Below are positions 51,699 through 60,186 of a DNA stretch of 64,000 nt, one piece after another. The position numbers were made by a program, and so were the translations under genes. Every line of letters starts with the position of its first letter. Within the stretch, counting starts at the first letter, position 1. This DNA is from Candidatus Avedoeria danica (lineage in GTDB: Bacteria > Chloroflexota > Anaerolineae > Epilineales > Epilineaceae): NCBI GenBank assembly GCA_016703025.1, contig JADJCV010000003.1:186001-250000 (forward strand), written 5' to 3'. Below the pieces are notes generated by a model that saw nothing but the letters and a program-made list of their open reading frames with translations, was not told the origin of the DNA and searched no databases.

Positions 51699-51867
51699 GC
51701 GGGCGTCCTTGCGGTCGAGGGCGGTGGGCTTTCTGAGCCGGCGTAGCGCCGTTCGTCAGGTCCTCGACACGTGGTGGCGGGCGAAGGTTCCATGGCAGGT
51801 GCAGTGCCGGCGGGTCGGATCCACGGGGTCGTGGATGGTGGGGTCGAGCATGTCCGGTGGCAGGGTA

Positions 51868-53538
51868 TCAGTCGCGTCGCGCGACAGGAAGGTACACGGT
51901 GACCGACGGTCCCGGATCGTCGAACATCGTCGGCGTCGGAAGCGTTCCTGCCGTTGCAGTGACGGACGACGTGGAAGATGGACGCGGGGTCGCCGAGCCG
52001 GCCGCAGGCGTGTCCGTCGGCGGCACGCCCGGGGGCGACCTGAGGCCCTCGTCCGTCATCCGATCGATCTGGATGCAGCGGACCTGTCCGGCGAGCCCCA
52101 TCCGGTCGTCGTAGATCGCCCGCACGGTCGATTGCCGGTCGGCTGGGGGGGCGGAGAGCTCGAGCGTTCGGCTCGGGTCGTCGAGCGTGAAGCCGCCCTC
52201 CCAGCTGTTCGGGGCGACCGTCCCGCACAGCCATGCCGCGCGCGAGCCGTCCAGCATGCGCAGCCGCCGGACCAAGAGGTCGGCGTCCGTCTCGATCCAG
52301 ATCGTCGCGCCGCCCGGCCGCTCGTGGACGCGGAAGCTGTGGGGCGCGCCGGGCGTGAGGGGCGGCGTCGTCGGGCGGGGCGTGCCGGCTGTGGGTGTCG
52401 GGCGGACGGGCGTCGCGCCGCCGGGTGTGGCGGTCGGTCCGGGTGTGGCGGTCGGGCCGGGCGTCGGGGCGGGCGGCCAGGCGAGGGGCGGTGCGGGCGG
52501 CGCGGCGGGGTCGGCGACGAACCACGGGCGGGCCGTCGCGTCGCGGCGGAAGAAGTCGTCCAGGAGCGTGGCCACTTTCAGGCGGCCATCGGGCGAGGGG
52601 TGCGTGCCGTCGTCGACGAAGTCGCTGCAGGCGTACCACAGGCCGTCGGCGCGGGCGGTCAGGCCATCGGCCCAGAGGTTGGGGCCCCACAACAGGGCTG
52701 GCGCGACGACGGCGCCTTTGGCCGAATCGGCGTTCAGCGCGGCGTCGCCGTCGACTTGGCGGCGGATCAGCCACTGGATGCTGAACGCCGACTCGTAGGC
52801 GTACGGTTCGGGGTTCAGCGTCGTGGACGCGTAGCCGCCGTACGTCCGGTTGCCGAAGTAGGCCAGCTGCACGTTCGGAAACCGCGCGGCGGACAGGCGG
52901 ACGATGTCGCCGAGCTCGTCGGCGAGCGTCTGGGCGTAGGCCGGGAAGCCGCTGCGCGGGCCGGCATCGGCCTCCTTGATCCAGAGCGCCTGCACCTGGG
53001 CCGCCGTGACCCCCGCCGCCTGCAGCCGCTGGTCGACGACGCGCCAGAAGTTGGCCGACGGGTCGCGGATCACGGCCGCCGTCTGCCCCCCCTGGGCCCC
53101 GTCGACGATCGTCAGCCGCGGGTTCAGCCCGCCGTTCGATGTCGTCAGTGACGCGAACCGGCTGAACGACTGCGTCGCGTTCGACATCCCGAGGCTGAGC
53201 AGCACGATCCGCCCGTCCGCTGCCGGCGTCCCATCCGCCGCGCGCGGCGCGATCTGCGCGGCGCGCGCGGCGGCGAGCGCGGCATGGGCGGGCGGCGGGA
53301 CATTGGCGCCCCGGCCGTACAGGCCGCCCGCGAATCCCTGGTACATCGCGCCGCCGAGGGCGTCGATCGGGATGAGGCCGGTGGACGTGCCGGCGCAGTT
53401 CGCAAGCGGGGCGGCGCTGGCCGGGACCTCGCCCGCGGGCCGCGCGGCGGCGACGGCGAGGCAGGCGAGCGCCGCGCACGTGCAGCTCACCACGAAGCGA
53501 ATCGCGGCGTGTCTCGAGGATTGAAGCGGGTTCCACAC
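51868..53538 (-). CDS. SGNH-hydrolase-like secreted protein with YLP tail
   Basis: About 556 residues. GTG at 53538 is chosen because GGGAGG lies five to ten bases upstream and it opens a signal peptide (FVVSCTCAALACLAVAAA); the frame is open further upstream without such features. Residues about 85-370 resemble an SGNH/GDSL esterase fold. Block I is LLSLGMSNATQ (GMSN instead of GDS), then DGAQGGQTA, AYFGNRTYGG and block V DDGTHPSPDGRLKVA, giving the Asp-x-x-His pair. The predicted nucleophile is the Ser of GMSN. A Thr/Pro linker, a small beta domain (SFRVHERPGGATIWIE) and the tail VTVYLPVARRD follow. The substrate is unknown; polysaccharide deacetylation or esterase activity is only a family guess. 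Confidence 0.72.
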   Translation of the reverse strand: MWNPLQSSRHAAIRFVVSCTCAALACLAVAAARPAGEVPASAAPLANCAGTSTGLIPIDALGGAMYQGFAGGLYGRGANVPPPAHAALAAARAAQIAPRAADGTPAADGRIVLLSLGMSNATQSFSRFASLTTSNGGLNPRLTIVDGAQGGQTAAVIRDPSANFWRVVDQRLQAAGVTAAQVQALWIKEADAGPRSGFPAYAQTLADELGDIVRLSAARFPNVQLAYFGNRTYGGYASTTLNPEPYAYESAFSIQWLIRRQVDGDAALNADSAKGAVVAPALLWGPNLWADGLTARADGLWYACSDFVDDGTHPSPDGRLKVATLLDDFFRRDATARPWFVADPAAPPAPPLAWPPAPTPGPTATPGPTATPGGATPVRPTPTAGTPRPTTPPLTPGAPHSFRVHERPGGATIWIETDADLLVRRLRMLDGSRAAWLCGTVAPNSWEGGFTLDDPSRTLELSAPPADRQSTVRAIYDDRMGLAGQVRCIQIDRMTDEGLRSPPGVPPTDTPAAGSATPRPSSTSSVTATAGTLPTPTMFDDPGPSVTVYLPVARRD

Positions 53539-53644
53539 AGCGGCCCTCCCGTTCAGCGCACCGTCGGCGCCAGGCACAGCCCGACGCAAGGCAGAACGCG
53601 ACGCGGTCAACCAGCGATAGATCGCCCCGCCCGTCGGTCGTCGA

Positions 53645-56600
53645 TCAGCGCCGTCTGCCGCTGTACCCGTACGGCAGGTAGATCGGACCCCGCACCCCAA
53701 CCGCCGTCTCCGTCGGTTCCGGACTTGGCGTGCCGCCGGCCCCGGGTGTCGCGCGCGGCGACCACAGCGTCGGCGTCGCATCGGTGGGGCGGAAGGGCAG
53801 GATGTCGGTCGGTGTCGGTCCCGGCTCGAGGCAGGCGGCGACCACGACCTCGTCGTCGCCGTCGATGAAGCCCGAGAGGTCGACGTCGGCGCGCGGATTC
53901 CAGCGGCGGCCGCCGGGAGCACTGCCACGGGCCGAGAAGACCGCTGAAAGATCCCCGCGGGTGATCTTGCCGTCCGCATTCACGTCGCACCGGTCGCCGC
54001 CGGCCGTCGCGGCGCGGCTGGTCACCGGATCGATCTCGACATCCGTCATCACCGCCAGCGGCCCATCGGCGGCGATTGACACCCAGCCCTGCCACGGCTC
54101 GCTGAGGCAGTCCGTCACGTAGTGGGCGTATGTCTCGCCCGAGGCGAGGGCGAACACGGAGCATCCGCTCACGGTGCCGTCGTCGCCGTGGTACGTCAGC
54201 CCGAGGCTGACGCTGCGCTCGCCCGCGTTCTGGAGGTAGATCACGCCCTCGCGCCGCCGGCTCGGATCGGCCGGGTCGTCGACGGAGCCGAACGCGCGGG
54301 CCACGGTGTAGACGTACCGCTCCGGTCGGGTCCGGCCGCGGACGACGTCGGCCAGCGGCACGGCACTGTAGTTCGCCACGTCCTGGACGCCGACATGGCT
54401 GATGTTGTCGCAGGTGCGGGCGACGACGGCCGAGATCGGCGCGGCGACGTCGGCCAGCCGGAAGCCGTGGACCGGGCCGCCCGTGCGCAGCGCGAGGGCG
54501 AACCGACGCCAGGCATGGCAGTCGTCGACGAGGCCGCCGTCCTCGCACAGGACCTCGGCCGCGGTGCGGGCCTCGTCGGCGACGAGGCCGAGGGCGTCGA
54601 GCGAGGCGCCTTTCAGGCCAAGGAGGACCGCCGAGGCGTCGCCGGAAACGTCCTGGCTCTGGAAGTCCCAGCTTGCGCCGGGGGCGATGAGGGGCGAGCA
54701 CGCCGTCAGCGTCGGTCCGGCGCACTCCGGATCGAGGAAGCCGGCCTCGAAGAACGAGACGGCCACCGCCTGAATGGGCACGCTGTCCCGGTTCGTGACG
54801 CGCACGTCCGGCAAGCACGCGGCGTCCAGCCCGACGTAGGACAGCGTCGGCGCGAACAGCACGGCCTGCGCGAGGCGCCCCTCGCCCGCGGCGGCCGGCG
54901 GCGGCTCCGGCACCGCCGCGCACGGCAGCGGCGCGCCCATCGACGCCGACGGACGATCCATGGGCAGCGCGAGGGCGGCGGCGATCTCATCGCCCGGCAC
55001 GTCCTCGCCGGCCGGTGCGCCGCGGCGCGTGATGACGGTGACCACGAGGCTGCCCGGCGGGCCGATCGCATCGGGTGCGGGGTGCCACGCCGTGGCGACG
55101 ATGACGGCGGCGCCGAGCATGTCGGACGGGAGCCCAGGCAGGTCGGCGATCGAAAGGACGTCGCTGTGGCCGCTCTGGATCGTCCGGCAGGCGCCGCCGA
55201 CGATGCCGTTGTGGTCGTACGCCAGGACGGAGTAGTCGAGCGCGCCGGCGACCGTGCCGACGAGCGAGATGCTGAGATCCTGCGCGTGGCTGAACGTCTC
55301 GAGCGCGTCGACCGCGGCGGGCACGGCCAGCGGCGCCATCGCGGCGACGTCGGCGGCTGCCGTGACGGGGAGGGCGGGGACGGCATACGCCTGAAGAGCG
55401 CTGCCGCCCAACAGCGGCGAGGGCATGGACACCTCGACGGTCGCCGGCAGCTGCGCGGCGCCGGCAACGTCGCCCGCCGCATCGATGCGCACGAGCAGGG
55501 CGCCGCCGGCCGGATCGTCCGCGGCAGCGGTTCGGCTGAGCGTCGCGCTCCCTCCTGGGCACAGCGGTTCGCCTTCGACGACCCCTTCGATGTTGCCTTC
55601 TGCGTCGAAAACGGTCAGTCGCGGCCGGACGGTCAGCGTCCCGGCGTTGACGACGTGCGCCGAAACGGCATGGGCGCCGGCCGCGAGGAGCACGCTGGCG
55701 TAGCGGGCACCGGCACGTTCCGGTGCGCCGACTGCGGCGGCCAGTGACACGTCCAACCGCACGCTGTCGCCCTGAAAGTCCTCGGCGGCGACGACGAACG
55801 GTTCGTCCGCCTCGATGATCGCGCTGCCCTGCCAGCCGTCGTCGACGGCATCGCCGATCTCCACGAACCCGGCGTCGCCGGGCTGAAGGTGGATCGTCTT
55901 GACGGACGGGTCGGGCGCGCACGCGCCTTGCGCCTGGAAGCGGACGGCCACGGACGCCCGGCGGCGGCCGACGTTCTGCACGTAAAGCACGGATACGCGG
56001 CTCGGACCCGTTCGGAAGCTGTACAAACCGCCAACGACCGTCCGGTATGCGCTCTCGCTCGCAGCCGGCACGCGCGGTGCGTCGTAGCCGCCGGTGTCGT
56101 CCGCGCCGGGCGTCATGTTGCCCGGGCAGGTGTGGTGGACCTGGACCCGCAACGGCTCGCCGGCGAGGGCGCCGAGCGGCAAGCCCTGCCACGTGCGGCC
56201 GCTCCACCACGCCGCCAGGAAGTCCGACCAGGCGGCGTTACTGGAGCGGGTGACGCGGTTGAGCTGCTCGCACAGCCGGTTGGCGGCGATGTCGTCGATG
56301 ACCGCGTCTTGGGATTCGTCCACGATGTCCGCCAAGCGGTCGGGCGCGACGCTGAAGACAAGTGCGGCGCGCCGGCCGACGCGGGTGGGCGTGACCCGCT
56401 GGCGGGCGGTGAACGCGCCGCCGCCCGGCGTCGGCGGGGGGTTCGGGTCCACGCCGTCGGGGATCAGCGCGCCGACCATGTGCCAACTGCTGCCGGGCTG
56501 GATCAGCCCGGTGCACATCACCCCGACCGGGAAGCTGTGCAGCGGATCGCCCGCCGCGCCCGGCGCCGCGCCGCCGAGGACGACGAGCACGGCCTGCGTT

Positions 56601-56851
56601 GCCTCCCCGCCGACGTTCTGCACGGCCAGCCATGACTCGCAGACGTCATCGTCCCCGCGCTTGTCGAGGACCGGCACGGCGTACACCGGGCCCGGCTCCG
56701 CCTGGGCGGCGACGGTGTGCAAGGCGGCGTCGTCGAGCGACTGGCGTCCGACTTGGCGGCCGGCCGTGAACCCGGTGGCGGCGGCGGCGACCGCGGCGGT
56801 GGTCAAGGCGGCGCGGGCGGCCGCGGCGAGCAACGGGCGTCGGATCGACAT
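53645..56851 (-). CDS. DDVCESW-module surface protein with C-terminal dockerin-like domain
   Basis: 1068-residue exported protein. ATG 56851 has GAGGAG about eight bases upstream and a signal peptide (LLAAAARAALTTAAVAAAA). First module copy: YAVPVLDKRGDDDVCESW (about 64-75), CTGLIQPGSSWHMVG, HTCPGNMTPG, VLYVQNVGRRRA and ending GEDVPGDE (about 615). A second, shorter copy starts near 670 (SYVGLDAACLPDVRV) and includes GVIYLQNAGERS and LASGETYAHYV. Residues about 953-1008 form a dockerin-type pair of calcium loops: CDVNADGKITRGDL and ADVDLSGFIDGDDE. A Thr/Pro linker and IYLPYGYSGRRR end the protein. The dockerin could dock on the cohesin-like domain at 9826-10260. No catalytic domain seen. Confidence 0.85.
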   Translation of the reverse strand: MSIRRPLLAAAARAALTTAAVAAAATGFTAGRQVGRQSLDDAALHTVAAQAEPGPVYAVPVLDKRGDDDVCESWLAVQNVGGEATQAVLVVLGGAAPGAAGDPLHSFPVGVMCTGLIQPGSSWHMVGALIPDGVDPNPPPTPGGGAFTARQRVTPTRVGRRAALVFSVAPDRLADIVDESQDAVIDDIAANRLCEQLNRVTRSSNAAWSDFLAAWWSGRTWQGLPLGALAGEPLRVQVHHTCPGNMTPGADDTGGYDAPRVPAASESAYRTVVGGLYSFRTGPSRVSVLYVQNVGRRRASVAVRFQAQGACAPDPSVKTIHLQPGDAGFVEIGDAVDDGWQGSAIIEADEPFVVAAEDFQGDSVRLDVSLAAAVGAPERAGARYASVLLAAGAHAVSAHVVNAGTLTVRPRLTVFDAEGNIEGVVEGEPLCPGGSATLSRTAAADDPAGGALLVRIDAAGDVAGAAQLPATVEVSMPSPLLGGSALQAYAVPALPVTAAADVAAMAPLAVPAAVDALETFSHAQDLSISLVGTVAGALDYSVLAYDHNGIVGGACRTIQSGHSDVLSIADLPGLPSDMLGAAVIVATAWHPAPDAIGPPGSLVVTVITRRGAPAGEDVPGDEIAAALALPMDRPSASMGAPLPCAAVPEPPPAAAGEGRLAQAVLFAPTLSYVGLDAACLPDVRVTNRDSVPIQAVAVSFFEAGFLDPECAGPTLTACSPLIAPGASWDFQSQDVSGDASAVLLGLKGASLDALGLVADEARTAAEVLCEDGGLVDDCHAWRRFALALRTGGPVHGFRLADVAAPISAVVARTCDNISHVGVQDVANYSAVPLADVVRGRTRPERYVYTVARAFGSVDDPADPSRRREGVIYLQNAGERSVSLGLTYHGDDGTVSGCSVFALASGETYAHYVTDCLSEPWQGWVSIAADGPLAVMTDVEIDPVTSRAATAGGDRCDVNADGKITRGDLSAVFSARGSAPGGRRWNPRADVDLSGFIDGDDEVVVAACLEPGPTPTDILPFRPTDATPTLWSPRATPGAGGTPSPEPTETAVGVRGPIYLPYGYSGRRR

Positions 56852-56976
56852 CGGCGGGGCTCCTCGGTTGGCGGCGGCCCTTGCGCGGCATGGCGTGTGG
56901 GGATTCGACACCCAACGGATGGGAAAGGATGCCTGGCCCTTCCGGGCGGATCGCCCGAGCGCCGGCGCCGGACGAC

Positions 56977-59900
56977 TTACGGCCGCGGCTGCCGGAGCAA
57001 CCGCGGCAGGAAGAGCCGCTCCTGTACGCCCACGGTCGGCGGCGGCGTCGACGTCGGCGCCTGGGTGGGGGCCAGGGTGCCGGTCGGCGTCGCCGTGGCC
57101 GTCGTCGGCAGGGCGGTGTTCGTCGGCGTGGCCGTCGCGTTCGGGTCGGCGGTCGGCGCCGGCAACGCGCCGCGCACGACGGGGCCGGTCGACAGCGGGT
57201 TCGTGTGCCGATCGACGACGATGGCGAGCGGCTGCTCGGATGTGAGGACGACGGTGCCACGCCACGGGGCAATCGGGCCCGGCCGCGGGTCGTGCGTGCA
57301 GTCGATCACGTCCAGCTGATACGTTTCGCCGGGGCTGAGGGTGGTGATGTCGCACCGGCGAGGCGGCGCCGTGGCGGAGAGGAACTCGGCCGTGATCCCG
57401 GCGCAGCGCGGGCCGGCGTTCTGGAGGTAGAGGATCGGGCCGAACCCGTTCAGCAGGCCGGGCGTATCGTCCACCGGAACGCTGAGGTCGTCCACGCTGT
57501 AGACGAAGCGGTCCGGCTGGGTCTCCGCCACCAGCGCCACGGCGGCGGACGGAGCGGTGTAGCGGGCCGTGCCGGCCACCCTGTCGTTGCCGCTGCAGCT
57601 GCGCTCGACCTCGACCGTGATCGCCGGCCCGACGACGTGGGCCAGCGGCAGGCCGTCGAACGCGGCGCCGGCTTGCCACGCCAACCAGAACTGGCGCCAG
57701 CCGGCGCAGCTGTCCGTCAGGCGCGGGCTGGCGCAGAGCACCTGCGCGGCGGTGCGGTTGTCGCCGAGCGCGAGGCCCAGTTCGGCGAGCGACCGGCCGT
57801 CCAGGCTGAGGGTGACGCCGCCCACGAACCCCTTCGTCCCGATACGCGGCTCGGTGAATGTGAACGATGCGCCGGGGGCGATGAGCGGGGTGCAGCGGAC
57901 GGCCAGGGGCGGGGCGCAGTCGGGGGAACAGAAGCCAGGCTCGCCGAAGAGGATGCGCACGATCTGCGCCGGCAATTGGCCGCGGTTCGTCACCGTCAGC
58001 GCGGCGCTGCAGAGGTCGTCCTGGCCGATGTAGGTCAGTACGGGCGCGAACGCCGCTGCGCGCAGTGCCGGCGTCGTCAACTGGCCGGGGAGCGGCGCCG
58101 GCTCGACGGCTGCGCCGCACGGCGCCGCCGCGACCGACTGCGACCACGCCGCGTCGAGCGAAGCGGCTTCGACGGCCGCCCATTCGTCGCCCGGCACGTC
58201 GGCGCCGAAAGCCGCGCCCTTCGTCCAGAGCGCCGTCGCGATCAGGTCGCCCGGCGCTCCGTCGCCGCCCCAGCCGGTCAGCCCGACGATGGCCGAGGCT
58301 TTGAGCCCGTCGGGCACCCCCGGAACGGCGTCGAGCACGACGATGTCGGTGACGCCGTCGTCGACCGTCCGGCAGAGGCGCCGGACGAGGCCGTTGCGGT
58401 CGTACAGTTGAACGACATAATCCCAGCGGCCACCGTTCGGGCCGGCGCGTGCGACGCCGATCGCGTGGGCGATGCCCGAGTTGTGGAGATCGTCCAGGCT
58501 GGACGGAAGGGCCAGCGCTCGGACGTTGTCCCGCGTCGTCGCTTCGGAGACCGGTGCGGCCGCGACACTGTACAGGCCAAGCGCCTTTGGCTGTCCAGCG
58601 TCGTCCAGCCCCGACACCATGACCGTAGCGGCGACGGATCCGCCGTCCGCGCCCGGCCCGTCGATCCAGGCCAGCCAGCCGCCGGGCCCATCGCTCGGGT
58701 CGACGACGACCTCGACGCCGGCCGAAACGTGCCCGCCCGGGCAGAGCGCCGGCCCGTTCGCCAGCGCCGTGAGCACCGGCCCGTCCATGCCGCGGGGCCC
58801 GAGCAGGCGGGCGCGGGGCGAGAAGGCGGTTCGGCCGTTGTTCACGAGGTCGAAGGCGATCCGGAAGCGGCCGGGGGCGAGCGGCAGGACGGCGGCGAGC
58901 AGCCTGTCGTCACCGATCGAATCCGCCACCGGCGCCGAGGCGACCGCGTCCGTCGTGATCCAATCGGCGTCGGCGGGCTCGTTTACGAGCGCGAACGGTG
59001 AGTTGCCCGTGACGACGACCTGGCCGCGCCACCCCGGTGGGGCCAGGGTGAGGTCGAAGGGCGCCGCTTCCGCCGGCCGGAGCACGAGCGTCTGGGCCGT
59101 GCCGGACGGCGCGCAGGCGTTCTCGGCTTGGTAGGCGATCTGGAACGCGCCCGTGAGGGCGCCCGTGTTCTGGGCGTAGACATGGCCGCCCTGGGGCCAT
59201 GGTTCGGCGCCCGTCGGCCGCACGACCGGTGCGGTGACGGCTCGGTGGCCGGCGGCGGCGCTCGGCACGACCCGGGGAGCGCGGTAGGCCGAGGTGGTGT
59301 CCGAACCCGGTGATTGCTGGCCGGGGCAGCTGCGGTGGACGCGGACCTCGAGCGGTGGGCCGGCGACGCGTCCGAGCGGCAGTCCCTCCCAGGCGGCGCC
59401 GGACTGCCAGGCCGCCAGGAACGCCGCCCAGCGGTCCGGGTCACCGTCGACACGATCGGTGAGCAGGAAGCACAGCCGGTCGCCGATCGTGTCGTCGCCC
59501 AGCGCCGCGTCGGCGCCGGCCGCGGTCAGCGTTGCGCCGTCGAGGCTGAGGACGATGCCCGAGCGGCTGCCCGTGGCCACTTGGGCGCCGAAGAAGTTCC
59601 AGTGCCCGCCCGGCCGCAGCAGGCCGCCGCAGGCCACGCCGGCCGCCATGTCGGTCGTGCGCCGGCCCGGGAAACGCGTTTCCTCGGCGGGGCCGACTCC
59701 GACGCGCACGTACGCGACGACGGGCTGGGCCGGGCGATTCCCGACGTTCTGCACGGCGATCCACGATTCGCAGACGTCGTCCCGACCGAAGTGGTTGAGC
59801 GTGGGCAGGGCGTAGGCCGGGCCGGAGGCGACAGGTGCCTGGGCGTGGACGGCGCGCGGGGCGCGGCGGGCCGGCGCACCTCCCGCGCGTGCGGCCGTGC

Positions 59901-60057
59901 GCGGCCGATCACCCTCCGTCGCCGAGTCGGCCAGCGCGCGGCCGGCGATCAGGCCGAGACCGAGCGCAGCGGGCGCGGCGAGCGCGAGGAGGGTGCGGAG
60001 AACGTGGGGCGAACGGACCGTCGGCACTGCGAAACGGCGCGGGCGTGGTGGCTGCAT
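56977..60057 (-). CDS. DDVCESW-module surface protein with LFLPRLLRQPRP tail
   Basis: 1026-residue exported protein of unknown function. ATG 60057 has GGAGG seven bases upstream; the open frame continues to 60174 without ribosome binding site. Signal peptide about 1-43 (LRTLLALAAPAALGLGLIAG). First module copy: YALPTLNHFGRDDVCESW (about 83-97), HRSCPGQQSPG, HVYAQNTGAL, DLHNSGIAHAIGVA and closing GADVPGDEW (about 616). Second copy from about 675: LTYIGQDDLCSAALTV, FGEPGFCSPDC, ILYLQNAGPRC, TLSPGETYQLDVIDC. The C-terminal Thr/Pro linker (about 960-1010) and tail LFLPRLLRQPRP follow. It is a close paralogue of the next upstream gene (60187-63198) and 125 bp upstream of the dockerin-bearing one. 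Confidence 0.85.
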   Translation of the reverse strand: MQPPRPRRFAVPTVRSPHVLRTLLALAAPAALGLGLIAGRALADSATEGDRPRTAARAGGAPARRAPRAVHAQAPVASGPAYALPTLNHFGRDDVCESWIAVQNVGNRPAQPVVAYVRVGVGPAEETRFPGRRTTDMAAGVACGGLLRPGGHWNFFGAQVATGSRSGIVLSLDGATLTAAGADAALGDDTIGDRLCFLLTDRVDGDPDRWAAFLAAWQSGAAWEGLPLGRVAGPPLEVRVHRSCPGQQSPGSDTTSAYRAPRVVPSAAAGHRAVTAPVVRPTGAEPWPQGGHVYAQNTGALTGAFQIAYQAENACAPSGTAQTLVLRPAEAAPFDLTLAPPGWRGQVVVTGNSPFALVNEPADADWITTDAVASAPVADSIGDDRLLAAVLPLAPGRFRIAFDLVNNGRTAFSPRARLLGPRGMDGPVLTALANGPALCPGGHVSAGVEVVVDPSDGPGGWLAWIDGPGADGGSVAATVMVSGLDDAGQPKALGLYSVAAAPVSEATTRDNVRALALPSSLDDLHNSGIAHAIGVARAGPNGGRWDYVVQLYDRNGLVRRLCRTVDDGVTDIVVLDAVPGVPDGLKASAIVGLTGWGGDGAPGDLIATALWTKGAAFGADVPGDEWAAVEAASLDAAWSQSVAAAPCGAAVEPAPLPGQLTTPALRAAAFAPVLTYIGQDDLCSAALTVTNRGQLPAQIVRILFGEPGFCSPDCAPPLAVRCTPLIAPGASFTFTEPRIGTKGFVGGVTLSLDGRSLAELGLALGDNRTAAQVLCASPRLTDSCAGWRQFWLAWQAGAAFDGLPLAHVVGPAITVEVERSCSGNDRVAGTARYTAPSAAVALVAETQPDRFVYSVDDLSVPVDDTPGLLNGFGPILYLQNAGPRCAGITAEFLSATAPPRRCDITTLSPGETYQLDVIDCTHDPRPGPIAPWRGTVVLTSEQPLAIVVDRHTNPLSTGPVVRGALPAPTADPNATATPTNTALPTTATATPTGTLAPTQAPTSTPPPTVGVQERLFLPRLLRQPRP

Positions 60058-60186
60058 CGATCGACCTCCGTTGACGATGGCCGCCCTGCCTCGGGCGGGC
60101 GGCTGTGACGCGGACGGTGCGGACATGCGCGGCGTCGGGGATATCGACACACGAGCGAGAACAAAAGGTGCCATCCGAACCGACGC

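Noticed and set aside
53539..53979. Longer N-terminus for the SGNH-like gene
   Set aside because: It overlaps the end of the previous gene and is Arg-rich without structure; GTG 53538 has a strong ribosome binding site and signal peptide.
56852..58183. Extension of the dockerin-bearing gene upstream to 58183
   Set aside because: The region is occupied by the end of the neighbouring module gene in another frame; the ATG at 56851 has GAGGAG and a signal peptide.
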